DNA of 22,559 nt from an uncultured Lachnoanaerobaculum sp. (GCA_937925515.1 CALALP010000102.1:1-22559); one strand, 5' to 3'; positions 1 through 8,300 are shown, counted from the stretch's first letter. A program made the numbers and translations. Notes: a model not told the origin generated them from the sequence alone.

Positions 1-29
1 GGATTTCCTCGCCGTCGGCGAGGAAATCC
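1..29 (-). repeat. GC-rich perfect palindrome after kdgK (core-family copy 1)
   Basis: A perfect inverted repeat with 14-base arms around one central base, starting 23 bases after the kdgK stop. Its centre reads CTCGCCGACGGCGAG on the minus strand, the same core as the palindromes at 12821-12863 and 15435-15473. The right flank is CCC, so the arms may extend beyond the window edge. A hairpin just after an operon's last gene suggests a terminator or 3' stabiliser, but the T-tract region lies outside the window, so termination cannot be judged. Confidence 0.75.
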
Positions 30-52
30 CCCAATTAAATAGTAATTATATT

Positions 53-1078
53 TTACCTTTGTACTCTTCCTGAGGCATCTCCACCTGCAAGTTTTAATAC
101 TTCTTCTTTACTTACCATATTAAAGTCGCCCTCAATAGAATGTTTTAAGCAACTTGCGGCAACTGCAAATTCGATTGCTTGTTTTGAATCAAAACCGTCT
201 AAAATTGCACTTATAAGCCCTGCTCCAAAGCTGTCGCCTCCTCCTACACGGTCTACAATGCGTACATTATATTTTTTAGAAAAATAATATTCTTTACCGT
301 CATATAACATTGCTGACCAACCATTATCATTGGCACTTATAGACTCACGAAGTGTAATAGCAACTTTTTCAAAACCAAATCTTTTTACTAATTTATCAGC
401 TACTTCTTTGTAGCCCTCACGATTTACCTCTCCTAATGTTACATCTGTATTACTTGCCTTAATACCGAATACATCTGCTGCATCTTCTTCATTTGCAATG
501 CAGACATCAACATATTTACAGATTTCAGACATTACCTCGCCTGCTTTTTCCTTTGACCACAGTTTATTTCTATAATTCAAATCACAAGACACTTTTACTC
601 CATGCTCTTTAGCTTTTTTGCAAGCCTGTAAAGTAAGGTTTGCAACATTATCACATAATGCAGGAGTAATGCCTGTTACATGAAACCACTCGCAGTCCTT
701 AAAAATTAAATCCCAATCAAAATCAGAAGAACTTGCAGTGTAAATTGAGGAATTTGCTCTGTCATAAATCACCTTACTAGGTCTTTGGCTTGCACCTTTT
801 TCAAGATAGTAAATACCCACTCTATCTCCACCTCTTGCAATATAATCAGTATTTATGCCATATCTTCTTAATGAATTAAGAGCTGCCTGACCTATCTCAT
901 GCTTTGGTAACTTACTCACAAAATATGCATCTAGCCCATAATTTGCTAGCGAAACACAAACATTTGCCTCGCCACCACCATATGTAGCCTCAAATTTATC
1001 TGCCTGTACAAAGCGATAATACCCCTCAGGTGCTAAACGCAGCATAATTTCTCCAAATGTTACAACCTTTTTACTCAT
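53..1078 (-). CDS. kdgK: 2-keto-3-deoxygluconate kinase (PfkB family)
   Basis: A 341-residue PfkB/ribokinase-family sugar kinase that would phosphorylate 2-keto-3-deoxygluconate (KDG) to KDPG with ATP in the cytoplasm. The N-terminal part carries the family's substrate-binding GGGEANV stretch (about residues 34-40). The C-terminal PfkB signature GGGD-SFGAG is at 279-287, with D282 the expected catalytic base. Length is normal for the family. The start ATG overlaps the eda stop by 4 bases (ATGA), with an AGAGGT ribosome binding site inside the end of eda, indicating translational coupling. Substrate is assigned from the partnership with the KDPG aldolase directly upstream; a fructokinase-like substrate is the main alternative but is unlikely in this context. 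It is the last gene of the uxuB-eda-kdgK operon. Confidence 0.9.
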   Translation of the reverse strand: MSKKVVTFGEIMLRLAPEGYYRFVQADKFEATYGGGEANVCVSLANYGLDAYFVSKLPKHEIGQAALNSLRRYGINTDYIARGGDRVGIYYLEKGASQRPSKVIYDRANSSIYTASSSDFDWDLIFKDCEWFHVTGITPALCDNVANLTLQACKKAKEHGVKVSCDLNYRNKLWSKEKAGEVMSEICKYVDVCIANEEDAADVFGIKASNTDVTLGEVNREGYKEVADKLVKRFGFEKVAITLRESISANDNGWSAMLYDGKEYYFSKKYNVRIVDRVGGGDSFGAGLISAILDGFDSKQAIEFAVAASCLKHSIEGDFNMVSKEEVLKLAGGDASGRVQR

Positions 1079-1713
1079 TTTCTTACCTCTTTCACTCTTT
1101 CAACTGCCTCTTTTGTCATCTGCTTTATTTTGTCAAACTCGCCATTTTTTACTAAGCTTCCCTTTACCATCCAACTTCCACCTATTGCAAATATCTTTTC
1201 ATAAGAAAGATAATTTGACATATTATTTAGGTCAATGCCACCTGTCGGAATAAATTTTATAGTAGTATAAGGTGCTGCTATCGCCTTAATCATATTAAGC
1301 CCACCTGAGGGTTCAGCAGGGAAAAACTTAACAACTTCAAGTCCCAGCTTATAACATTTTTGAACATCACTTGGAGTACAAGTTCCCGGAGTAACCGGAA
1401 TATTATTTTCCAAACAATAATTTACAACTTCATCATCAAATCCGGGGCTTACAATAAACTTTGCCCCTGCCTTTATGGCCTCTTTTACCTGCTCAACGCT
1501 AAGCACAGTACCTGCACCTACAAGCATATCAGGAAACTGACTTGACATAATCTCAATACTTTCTTTTGCCGCACTAGTTCTAAATGTAACCTCAGCAAGT
1601 GGCAATCCTCCCTCACAAAGTGCATTTGCAAGAGGTTTAGCATCTTTTGCATCTTCAAGTACAACCACAGGTAAAATTCCTATTTCCTGAATCTTTTTTA
1701 AAACTTCATTCAT
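1075..1713 (-). CDS. eda: KDPG/KHG aldolase
   Basis: A 212-residue class I aldolase that cleaves 2-keto-3-deoxy-6-phosphogluconate to pyruvate and glyceraldehyde 3-phosphate, the final step of the hexuronate branch of the Entner-Doudoroff route. Visible family features are the catalytic glutamate region LPLAEVTFRT (E41), GAGTVLS (66-72), the Schiff-base lysine in VVKFFPAE (K129), and the phosphate-binding PTGGI segment. Length and motif spacing match the E. coli Eda type. The start ATG at 1713 follows a GGAGAG ribosome binding site, 14 bases after the uxuB stop. It overlaps kdgK by 4 bases. KHG (4-hydroxy-2-oxoglutarate) aldolase activity is common in this family and cannot be excluded. Confidence 0.93.
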   Translation of the reverse strand: MNEVLKKIQEIGILPVVVLEDAKDAKPLANALCEGGLPLAEVTFRTSAAKESIEIMSSQFPDMLVGAGTVLSVEQVKEAIKAGAKFIVSPGFDDEVVNYCLENNIPVTPGTCTPSDVQKCYKLGLEVVKFFPAEPSGGLNMIKAIAAPYTTIKFIPTGGIDLNNMSNYLSYEKIFAIGGSWMVKGSLVKNGEFDKIKQMTKEAVERVKEVRK

Positions 1714-1727
1714 AATGCTCTCCTTTA

Positions 1728-3338
1728 CTAATCTTGTTCTCTAAGTTCCTTAAGTGCCTTTCTAACTGCTCCCTTTCCACTAATAAGCTTTTTAAAGTTT
1801 TCCTCTACTATCTCTCCTAAGCCTATCTTATACATATACACCCCAAAAACTGATACATTTTCAAGTAATGGACTTATCTTTTCATGTACATCTATATCTT
1901 CGCCAAGCTTAATATCGTCAACATAAGGGCATACTACATCTAATAACGGATCAGGACTTAACTCAAAAGCATTTCCCTCATCATCAATCTTCATAAGATA
2001 TCTTAGCCAACCTGCTAAAACAAGTGCAATTCCCTTAAGCTCTCTTATATCCTTTCCTGCCTTTATATGGGCTTTTATTGTATTACCAAAGCGAATGCTT
2101 AACTTTTGTGAAGTATCACTTGCAATACGTTGTGGTGTGTCAGGCATAAAAGGATTAGGAATACGAACATTTACAACTTCATCGATAAACTTCTTAGGCT
2201 CAAGTACCTTTGGGTCTACAACCACAGGAAGTCCCTCTTTATAACCAACTCTTTCTACTAAATGTCTTAAGTCGGCGTCTTGCATTTCCTTTGAAATTAA
2301 ATCATATCCAAGTAAACAACCAAAAATCGCCAAAGAAGTATGTAATGGATTTAGACAGGTACAAACTTTCATTTTTTCAACCTTGTCTACGGTTTCACGG
2401 TCTGTATATATTATTCCTGCTTTTTCAAGAGGTATCCTGCCATTAGGAAATTTATCTTCTATAACAAGATATTGACATTCCTCTGCATTTACAAATGGAG
2501 CAATATAGGTATTTTTAGAAGTAATAACCTGCTCCAAGTCCTCAATACCGTCATCTTCAAGTATCTTTTTTACTTTTTTATCAGGGCGTGGAGTAATCTT
2601 ATCAATCATAGTCCAAGGGAATGTAACCTTTTTAGTATCCTCCAAATATTGCAAAAAGCCGTCCTCAACTAGCTTTTCTTTACTCCATTCTTTTGCAAAT
2701 GCTGTAACAGCCGCATAGAGTTTATCCCCATTGTGAGAACAATTATCCATACTTACCATTGCAATAGGAAGTGCATTATTTTTATAGCGTTCATATAAAA
2801 GAGCCGTAACCTTTCCAATATAGCTCTTAGGTCTATCTACCCCCAAAGTAAAATCAAGTACAACATCTTTTAGTAAATCTCCCTTTCCGTCTACCAAGGA
2901 ATAACCCTTTTCAGTAATTGTAAAACTTGCCATTTTTAATGACGGTTTCCTAAAAATTTCCTTTAAACTTTCATACTCGGTATCATTTTGTGAGTCAAGC
3001 TGTAAGGCGTATATAATGCTTGCTACAACTGTTTTTTCAATACTTCCGTCAGCCTTTAAAGTCGCAAGTATTCCCAAATTGTCATGTGGAGTATACATTT
3101 TTGAGATAATTTCATAATCATATCCCTCTGCCACAATAAGACCTGTAGTAAGTGCTTTTTTATCTAATAATTCTTGAACTACATTTGCTTGAAAAGCACG
3201 GAAAATGTTTCCTGCCCCAAAATGAATCCACTCAGGGGTTTCTTTTGTATTTTTTTTAATCTCTTGTTGATTAAATTTAGGTAACTTATAGCCCTTATCT
3301 GACCATTGCTTATTTAAACCTTGGCTTGTTAATTTCAA
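1728..3338 (-). CDS. uxuB: Fructuronate reductase / mannitol dehydrogenase family oxidoreductase
   Basis: A 536-residue member of the polyol-specific long-chain dehydrogenase family, expected to reduce D-fructuronate to D-mannonate with NADH. The Rossmann-type motif FGAGNIFRAF is at 40-49, a MDNCSHNG segment at 197-204, and the catalytic region KVCTCLNPLHT at 324-334, matching the family's K-x4-LN-x2-H pattern. It is somewhat longer than E. coli UxuB. The start is an unusual TTG at 3338-3336, chosen because a strong GGGAGG ribosome binding site (3346-3351) lies 7 bases upstream and no in-frame ATG fits. It heads the operon with eda and kdgK, which supports fructuronate over mannitol as substrate. 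Tagaturonate reductase (uxaB-like) is an alternative. The expected next enzyme, mannonate dehydratase (UxuA), is not in the window. Confidence 0.83.
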   Translation of the reverse strand: MKLTSQGLNKQWSDKGYKLPKFNQQEIKKNTKETPEWIHFGAGNIFRAFQANVVQELLDKKALTTGLIVAEGYDYEIISKMYTPHDNLGILATLKADGSIEKTVVASIIYALQLDSQNDTEYESLKEIFRKPSLKMASFTITEKGYSLVDGKGDLLKDVVLDFTLGVDRPKSYIGKVTALLYERYKNNALPIAMVSMDNCSHNGDKLYAAVTAFAKEWSKEKLVEDGFLQYLEDTKKVTFPWTMIDKITPRPDKKVKKILEDDGIEDLEQVITSKNTYIAPFVNAEECQYLVIEDKFPNGRIPLEKAGIIYTDRETVDKVEKMKVCTCLNPLHTSLAIFGCLLGYDLISKEMQDADLRHLVERVGYKEGLPVVVDPKVLEPKKFIDEVVNVRIPNPFMPDTPQRIASDTSQKLSIRFGNTIKAHIKAGKDIRELKGIALVLAGWLRYLMKIDDEGNAFELSPDPLLDVVCPYVDDIKLGEDIDVHEKISPLLENVSVFGVYMYKIGLGEIVEENFKKLISGKGAVRKALKELREQD

Positions 3339-3367
3339 TTTATTACCTCCCGATTTTCTTAAGTATA

Positions 3368-3396
3368 ATATTATAACTTGTATACTAGTATGTCAA
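3368..3396 (-). promoter_or_regulatory. Promoter of the uxuB-eda-kdgK operon
   Basis: A consensus -35 TTGACA (3391-3396) is followed after 17 bases by TAATAT (3368-3373); an overlapping TATAAT (3370-3375) gives a 15-base spacing. It lies about 30 bases upstream of the uxuB TTG start, between gntR and uxuB. Confidence 0.7.
3378..3391. promoter_or_regulatory. Candidate GntR/FadR-type operator in the uxuB promoter spacer
   Basis: Two overlapping dyads fill the spacer between -35 and -10: TTGTATACTA (3378-3387), built on GTATAC, and the perfect palindrome ATACTAGTAT (3382-3391). The TnGTATACnA shape resembles the UxuR/FadR-class operator core known from enterobacteria (TGGTATACCA). Its position would let a bound repressor block RNA polymerase. 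That the adjacent gntR product is the ligand is inference. Confidence 0.5.
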
Positions 3397-3454
3397 TATA
3401 TAAAGTTATTCTTTACCAAAAAATAAGCTTATATACATAATTTTATAGTTGGAT

Positions 3455-4129
3455 TTATAAAAAATATTCAGGGTGTACTTTCTTTAGCTCTTCTTCATGC
3501 AGTTTATACTTTGTAAGATGATTGTTGATTTCATCTAATGCCTTTTCACTATCTCCTGCCTTTATTGCATTTAAAATTGCTAAATGCTCTTCATAAATTA
3601 CCATATCAGTCCACATTCCCACTGTCATATTTCTAACCCTGTCAAAATGTGTATTCATATTTTTCATGTATTGATAGCAACGAAGTTTTCCACAAATGCT
3701 AAACAATGTCTGATGAAATGAATCATCTAGTTCTAAAACTTTCTCACTATTTTCATGTTTTATATAGACTTTTAACATACTTAGATTTTCTTCTAATGTA
3801 CTAAAATCTAAATTTTTGCGATTTTCACAAGCATACTGAGCAATAGCTTTTTCTAAAGCCATTCTCATAAAATTCGCCTCATCAACAAGTGAATCATCAA
3901 TCAAAGAAACTCTTGTTCCCTTTTGTGGCAAAACCTCCAAAAGCCCTGTTTTAGACAATTCTATAATTGCCTCACGCACAGGAGTTCTTGAGATATTAAG
4001 TTGTGATGAGATTTCATTTTCACTTATTAAAGACCCCGGAGCTAACTCCATTGAAATAATATTATCTTTAATAATTCTAAGTGCATAAACACGATTTGTT
4101 TCTTTTGATTTCTTTTTGGATATTTGCAT
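3455..4129 (-). CDS. GntR family transcriptional regulator, FadR/FCD subfamily
   Basis: About 224 residues: an N-terminal winged helix-turn-helix (roughly residues 8-75, including SENEISSQLNISRTPVREAI) followed by an all-helical FCD ligand-binding domain (about 85-215). The FCD metal/ligand residues are recognisable as the DDSFH segment, EHLAILNAI and NNHL. The open frame extends to a GTG at 4135, but the AGAGG site sits 5 bases before the ATG at 4129, so that start is preferred. UxuR, ExuR and many KdgR-like hexuronate regulators belong to this subfamily. With uxuB-eda-kdgK directly downstream it is probably their repressor, responding to an uronate or KDG-type intermediate. It follows the GH13 gene stop by about 20 bases and may be co-transcribed with it. 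Confidence 0.88.
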   Translation of the reverse strand: MQISKKKSKETNRVYALRIIKDNIISMELAPGSLISENEISSQLNISRTPVREAIIELSKTGLLEVLPQKGTRVSLIDDSLVDEANFMRMALEKAIAQYACENRKNLDFSTLEENLSMLKVYIKHENSEKVLELDDSFHQTLFSICGKLRCYQYMKNMNTHFDRVRNMTVGMWTDMVIYEEHLAILNAIKAGDSEKALDEINNHLTKYKLHEEELKKVHPEYFL

Positions 4130-4152
4130 AACCACCTCTTTTTAGAAATAAT

Positions 4153-5706
4153 TTAGTTCACAGGTTTACAAACTAAAAAACTACATTCTCCCATATTAAG
4201 CTTTACTCCCTCAAGACTACATTTTCCAATACTATAAATAACCTCATAGCCTTTAAGTTCATCTATGGAAATGTCATAACTATTACTTTCAGGATTTATA
4301 GCTATAATTAACTTTCCCCTCTTATAAATAAAAAGCCTTTTCCCCTTGACGGCATAAATAAGCTTAAACTCTGAATCTGCCTGCAAATCCTCATTTTCAT
4401 GCCTAAGCTTTATAAGTGATTTTGTAGTATTTAAAAGTGAGTCCTTATCATTTAACTGTTTTTTTACACTTGTTGAGTTTTCAGTTTCATCCACCGGAAG
4501 ATAGAGCATTTCCTTTTGTGCCTTTGAAAACCCCTTATTTTTATCTTCATTCCACTGCATAGGGGTACGAGAACCTGTTCTTGCGTAGCCTCCCTCTTTT
4601 GAAGTAAGATTAGGATTATAATTCATTCCTATCTCATCTCCATAGTATATAAAAGGCACTCCCGGCATTGTAAGTATAAAGGCATAAAAAAGTTTTAATT
4701 CCTCTGTACTTAGTGTAAATGATGCTCTTTTAGTGTCATGATTACAGGTAAACATAGAAATATAGCCATTTTCTCTAGTTCCATAATACTTAGGCAAGTA
4801 GTCATCTAAAAATCTATATATACAGCCATTTCCTTTCTTTAAAAAGAAACTATTGTCCTCTCCGTTTTCATAATCCCTAGCTAAAGTATTATAGCCGTTT
4901 CCGGTATGATTTAAGTAAAAATCCATTTCAAACTTTGCACCATTTATCGCCTGTTTTGGGTTACACCATTCACTTACAAATGCTACATTTGGATAAGTAT
5001 TTTTAATACTTTCTCTTATATCAGCCCAGACTAAAGCAGTTGCAGACTTATTTTTATCATCATTTTTAACTAAATAATCTGCCATATCACATCTAAAACC
5101 GTCTGCACCCATTTCAAGCCAAAAACAAATAACATCTTTAATTGCATTTCTTGTTGCTATAGCCTCTTTGCTGTCAACTTCCGACATCCATTTTTCAGTT
5201 CTGTTAAGCCAGCCATAATTAAGTGCAGGTTGAGAGGCAAAGAAATTAAGCATATACACTCCGTCCCTATCTGACATTCCTGAAATATAAGGCTTGTCCT
5301 TTATTGTGGTAAATGCTCCATTAGTCCAAACATATCTATCGGAATATTCATTTTTTTGGGCTTTTTTAGAAGCTTTAAACCATTCATGTTCATCGGATGT
5401 ATGTCCTGCAACTAAATCTAACAATACCTTAATACCTCTTTTGTGTGCCTCTTTAAAAAGCCTTTTAGCGTCTTCATTAGTACCGTATCTTTTAGCAACC
5501 TTTTTATAATCTCTTACATCATAGCCTGCGTCCATAAATGGAGAATCATAAAAAGGATTAATCCATAAGGCATTGCAACCTAGTTCTTTTATATAATCAA
5601 GCTTTTGTATAATCCCCTCTATATCTCCTATTCCGTCCTCATTTGTATCATAAAAGCTTTGAGGATAAATCTCATAAAACACTGTATCCTTTAACCAATC
5701 TACCAT
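4153..5706 (-). CDS. GH13 alpha-amylase family enzyme, probable intracellular alpha-glucosidase
   Basis: A 517-residue glycoside hydrolase family 13 protein without a signal peptide, so cytoplasmic. All four conserved regions are intact: DLVAGH (97-102), GFRCDMAD with nucleophile D207, VSEW with acid/base E246, and CNHD (H323, D324). An early DTNEDGIGD loop (20-28) is the calcium-binding type found in oligo-1,6-glucosidases and alpha-glucosidases. The C-terminal beta domain is present. It likely hydrolyses short malto- or isomalto-oligosaccharides imported by the neighbouring MalEFG system. The exact linkage cannot be fixed from sequence: oligo-1,6-glucosidase, alpha-glucosidase and neopullulanase-like activity are all possible. 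ATG 5706 has a GGAG site 6 bases upstream. It has its own promoter downstream of the malG terminator and runs into gntR. Confidence 0.87.
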   Translation of the reverse strand: MVDWLKDTVFYEIYPQSFYDTNEDGIGDIEGIIQKLDYIKELGCNALWINPFYDSPFMDAGYDVRDYKKVAKRYGTNEDAKRLFKEAHKRGIKVLLDLVAGHTSDEHEWFKASKKAQKNEYSDRYVWTNGAFTTIKDKPYISGMSDRDGVYMLNFFASQPALNYGWLNRTEKWMSEVDSKEAIATRNAIKDVICFWLEMGADGFRCDMADYLVKNDDKNKSATALVWADIRESIKNTYPNVAFVSEWCNPKQAINGAKFEMDFYLNHTGNGYNTLARDYENGEDNSFFLKKGNGCIYRFLDDYLPKYYGTRENGYISMFTCNHDTKRASFTLSTEELKLFYAFILTMPGVPFIYYGDEIGMNYNPNLTSKEGGYARTGSRTPMQWNEDKNKGFSKAQKEMLYLPVDETENSTSVKKQLNDKDSLLNTTKSLIKLRHENEDLQADSEFKLIYAVKGKRLFIYKRGKLIIAINPESNSYDISIDELKGYEVIYSIGKCSLEGVKLNMGECSFLVCKPVN

Positions 5707-5757
5707 AAAAACTCCATTTCTTTACATAAAATTTAATTACTTTTTTAAGTTCTATTC

Positions 5758-5781
5758 AAACCGACATTTAAACCGACATTT
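5758..5781 (-). repeat. Perfect tandem 12-bp direct repeat in the GH13 gene leader
   Basis: AAACCGACATTT occurs twice back to back (5758-5769 and 5770-5781). On the transcribed strand it reads AAATGTCGGTTT twice. It lies between the predicted -10 box and the start codon, near +25 to +49 of the expected transcript. Direct repeats one helical turn apart suggest a DNA-binding site or a leader RNA element, but no matching regulator is known to me. Confidence 0.6.
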
Positions 5782-5812
5782 TTATATCTTTTTAATTCCC
5801 CCTTACTATAAC

Positions 5813-5841
5813 ATTATCTACAACTTTGTTTTTCTTGTAAA
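5813..5841 (-). promoter_or_regulatory. Promoter of the GH13-gntR unit
   Basis: TTTACA (5836-5841) and GATAAT (5813-5818) are separated by exactly 17 bases, a good sigma-A promoter. Transcription would start near 5806, leaving a leader of about 100 bases. An AT-rich palindrome, TGATATA-ATTA-TATATCA (5849-5866), lies just upstream and could be an operator or only base-composition noise. Confidence 0.6.
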
Positions 5842-5881
5842 GCATATTTGATATAATTATATATCATGAAGTAAAATAAGC

Positions 5882-5922
5882 AAAAAGTGAGGATTGATTT
5901 AAAAACTCAAACCTCACTTTTT
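5882..5922 (-). terminator. Intrinsic terminator after malG
   Basis: An 11-bp stem (AAAAAGTGAGG paired with CCTCACTTTTT) encloses a 19-base loop and starts 42 bases after the malG stop. The stem has A-rich and T-rich ends, so it could act in both directions. It closes the pulA-malEFG transcription unit. Confidence 0.8.
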
Positions 5923-5964
5923 ATAATTTTTTATGTTTGAAAATATGTTAATACTACTTACCTA

Positions 5965-6837
5965 TCACCCCTTAACTGCACCTGACATTCCCTCAACATA
6001 GAATCTTTGCATAAATACAAACAATATTGCTATCGGAATTGATATAACAACTGCACCTGCTGCAAAACTTGTATACCACTGATTTATATATTCTTTTTGA
6101 ATCATATTCCAAAGTCCAATAGCAACTGTAAATTGGTCTGCATTTGCCCTTGCTATAACTTTTGCAAAAATAAAGTCAATCCAAGGAGCTATAAATGAAG
6201 TCATGACTGTATAAATAATAATCGGCTTAGAAAGTGGAATTGTAATTTTAATAAAGGTCTGCCATTTTGTAGCACCGTCTACAATAGCCGCCTCATCTAT
6301 TGAAAGTGGGATTGTATCAAAAAATCCCTTTACTATCTGAAATCCTAAACCTGTACTTGCTGAATAAACTATAATAAGTGCAAGTCTAACTCCTGAACCC
6401 TCAGTAAGTCCAAGTGCCTTGAGTATATAGTATTGAGCCACCATTGCCATAAATCCCGGGAAAAGTCCAAGTACCATAGCAAAATTCATATATGGCTTTC
6501 TAAATGAAAATCTCATACGAGATAAGCTATAAGAAACTGAAAGCACAAAAGAAGTTGATACTATACAACTACAAACTGCAATAATAAATGTATTCATAAA
6601 CATCTTAGGGAAATTTAAAATATTTCTGTCTGTAAATAACTTTATATAGTTATTAAGTGTATATCCCTTTGGGAAAAATGTATTAACATAAGCTCCCGGT
6701 TCTGCACGAAAACTTGTAAGTATAATCCATATTATAGGTAACACCCATATTATGGCAAGAATCGCAAGAACTACATGGACTATTATATTGGTAACTAATC
6801 TTGTTGTACTCATACTGCTTTGTTTTTCTTTCATCAC
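5965..6837 (-). CDS. malG: Maltodextrin ABC transporter permease MalG
   Basis: A 290-residue inner-membrane permease with about six hydrophobic segments (first at roughly 17-40). The EAA loop that docks the ATPase is EAAIVDGATKWQTFIKITIP (182-201), the classic MalG form. It pairs with MalF to form the transmembrane channel for maltodextrins. The start is ambiguous: GTG 6837 overlaps the malF stop by 4 bases and is 7 bases from a GAGGAGG site; ATG 6834 overlaps by one base with a 10-base spacing. Both imply coupling to malF. It is the last gene of the operon, before the terminator at 5882-5922. No malK-type ATPase follows, so a shared ATPase (MsmK/MsiK-like) probably serves it. Confidence 0.92.
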   Translation of the reverse strand: MMKEKQSSMSTTRLVTNIIVHVVLAILAIIWVLPIIWIILTSFRAEPGAYVNTFFPKGYTLNNYIKLFTDRNILNFPKMFMNTFIIAVCSCIVSTSFVLSVSYSLSRMRFSFRKPYMNFAMVLGLFPGFMAMVAQYYILKALGLTEGSGVRLALIIVYSASTGLGFQIVKGFFDTIPLSIDEAAIVDGATKWQTFIKITIPLSKPIIIYTVMTSFIAPWIDFIFAKVIARANADQFTVAIGLWNMIQKEYINQWYTSFAAGAVVISIPIAILFVFMQRFYVEGMSGAVKG

Positions 6838-8192
6838 ATGAATGCCTCCTCATTTTTATATGAACCTGACCTACGATAAGTAGTAAGTGTAACTATTGTA
6901 AGTATAACAAATGTTAAAATACCTATTACAGCACCTAAGTTATAATACTGTTGATCTATTGTAAGTTTATAAAGCCAAGTAACCAAAAGGTCTGTTTTAC
7001 CTGCTGTATCTCCGACTGCTGTCGGGCCTCCTCCTGAAAGCAAATAGATAATATTAAAGTTATTAATATTTCCGACAAAGGTTGTAATTAAGTATGGTGT
7101 TGTAACAAAAAGCATATAAGGTAGTGTAATCTTAAAATATATTGTTACAGGGTTAGCACCGTCAACCTTTGCCGCCTCATAAAGTTCAGCAGGAATATTT
7201 TGTAAAATTCCTGTAACCTGAAGTAGAGTATATGGAATACCAACCCAAAGATTTATTATAATTATAGTAACTCTTGCCCACATTGCATCTGTCCAAAATG
7301 GAAGTGGAGCAGAGATAATTCCCATATTTTGTAATACTACATTGACTGCTCCTTGTGGTTGGAGCATAATTCTCATAATAAGAAGTGATATAAATTGTGG
7401 AACTGCAACTGAAAGTACAAAGCAAAACCTCCAAAAGCCTTTGATTTTAGTATCTTTACGGTTTATAACCATTGCTAAAATCATTCCAAGTATATAATTT
7501 AAAAATGTTGCAAAAAATGCCCATATAATAGTCCATAAAAGAACTTGCCAAAACTGTCGTCCTATATTTCCACCTAGATTTAAGACTCTTGCAAACTGAG
7601 TAAATCCATTCCACTTAAATAGCTGTAATTGCTCGTCCTCTTTGGAATATGTGGTAAATGCCATACTTATCATATATACAAGTGGAATAATATTAAATAA
7701 TAAAATTCCAATACATGGCAAACTCATAAGTGTTATATATAGGTTTTTATTAAATAATTCCTTTATGTCCTCTATAAAACCAGGTATTTTCTTACCATTC
7801 TTTTTCAAAAGCTCCAATTTATATGAATGTTTAATCTGTAAAATCCAAAGCACTATAATTGCTACAATCGCAAAACAGGTAACAACTCCATATAAGAGTA
7901 TCAGCTGAGAATTATCGCCGGCAGTATATTCATATATCTGCTTTGCCTCATTCCAAACTTTCTCTTGAGCTGCTCCTCCCAAAGACGGCAACTTTGCAAG
8001 TGCAGTATTTCCAAATGTTGCCATAAAGAGTAAAAATGCAATTTCAATTAAAAATACTATAGCTCCCTTAATCCTTTGACCTTTTGCAAATATACCAAAA
8101 CCCATAATAGGAATTGAAAGCTTGGTCTGTAAATCTCCTTTTGTAATAGCTGTTGCAACAGAGATTTTCTGCTGATGTCCGACATTTACCAT
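6834..8192 (-). CDS. malF: Maltodextrin ABC transporter permease MalF
   Basis: A 452-residue permease with about eight hydrophobic segments (roughly 42-60, 97-119, 153-178, 217-240, 256-275, 305-330, 360-380 and 420-440), the extended topology known for MalF. The EAA loop EAAKVDGANPVTIYFKITLP is at 339-358. An N-terminal extension of about 150 residues with two hydrophobic segments precedes the conserved permease core, in place of the large periplasmic P2 loop of E. coli MalF. ATG 8192 has a GAGGGGGA site upstream. It overlaps malG and is separated from malE by a 216-base gap rich in hairpins, which may lower its expression relative to malE. Confidence 0.93.
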   Translation of the reverse strand: MVNVGHQQKISVATAITKGDLQTKLSIPIMGFGIFAKGQRIKGAIVFLIEIAFLLFMATFGNTALAKLPSLGGAAQEKVWNEAKQIYEYTAGDNSQLILLYGVVTCFAIVAIIVLWILQIKHSYKLELLKKNGKKIPGFIEDIKELFNKNLYITLMSLPCIGILLFNIIPLVYMISMAFTTYSKEDEQLQLFKWNGFTQFARVLNLGGNIGRQFWQVLLWTIIWAFFATFLNYILGMILAMVINRKDTKIKGFWRFCFVLSVAVPQFISLLIMRIMLQPQGAVNVVLQNMGIISAPLPFWTDAMWARVTIIIINLWVGIPYTLLQVTGILQNIPAELYEAAKVDGANPVTIYFKITLPYMLFVTTPYLITTFVGNINNFNIIYLLSGGGPTAVGDTAGKTDLLVTWLYKLTIDQQYYNLGAVIGILTFVILTIVTLTTYRRSGSYKNEEAFM

Positions 8193-8240
8193 TTATAGAT
8201 TCCCCCTCTCTTAAAATCCTAATATTATATTTTATTTATT

Positions 8241-8262
8241 CAAGACTCGCTTGCGAGTCTTG
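8241..8262 (-). repeat. 10-bp perfect hairpin in the malE-malF gap
   Basis: Arms CAAGACTCGC and GCGAGTCTTG flank a central TT. The inner CTCGC/GCGAG pairs resemble the core of the palindromes at 1-29, 12821-12863 and 15435-15473, but the central CGNCG is absent. On the transcribed strand it is the hairpin nearer malF. Confidence 0.75.
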
Positions 8263-8266
8263 GTGC

Positions 8267-8300
8267 GAGATTCATATCAGCTTTAGCTGATATGAATCTC
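8267..8300 (-). repeat. 16-bp perfect hairpin in the malE-malF gap
   Basis: Arms GAGATTCATATCAGCT and AGCTGATATGAATCTC flank a central TT; all 16 pairs are Watson-Crick. It sits four bases from the hairpin at 8241-8262. A T-run does not follow on the minus strand, so it looks like an RNA-stabilising or processing hairpin rather than a terminator. Confidence 0.8.

Noticed and set aside
1360..1545. Plus-strand ORFs opposite eda, uxuB, malF, malE, pulA, glgP, typA and trmD
   Set aside because: All are antisense shadows of well-supported genes with no protein-family resemblance and no ribosome binding sites.
8165..8190. AAATGTCGG at the malF start resembling the 12-bp repeat unit of the GH13 leader
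   Set aside because: Only nine bases match, it lies within codons, and a single copy is present; probably coincidence.
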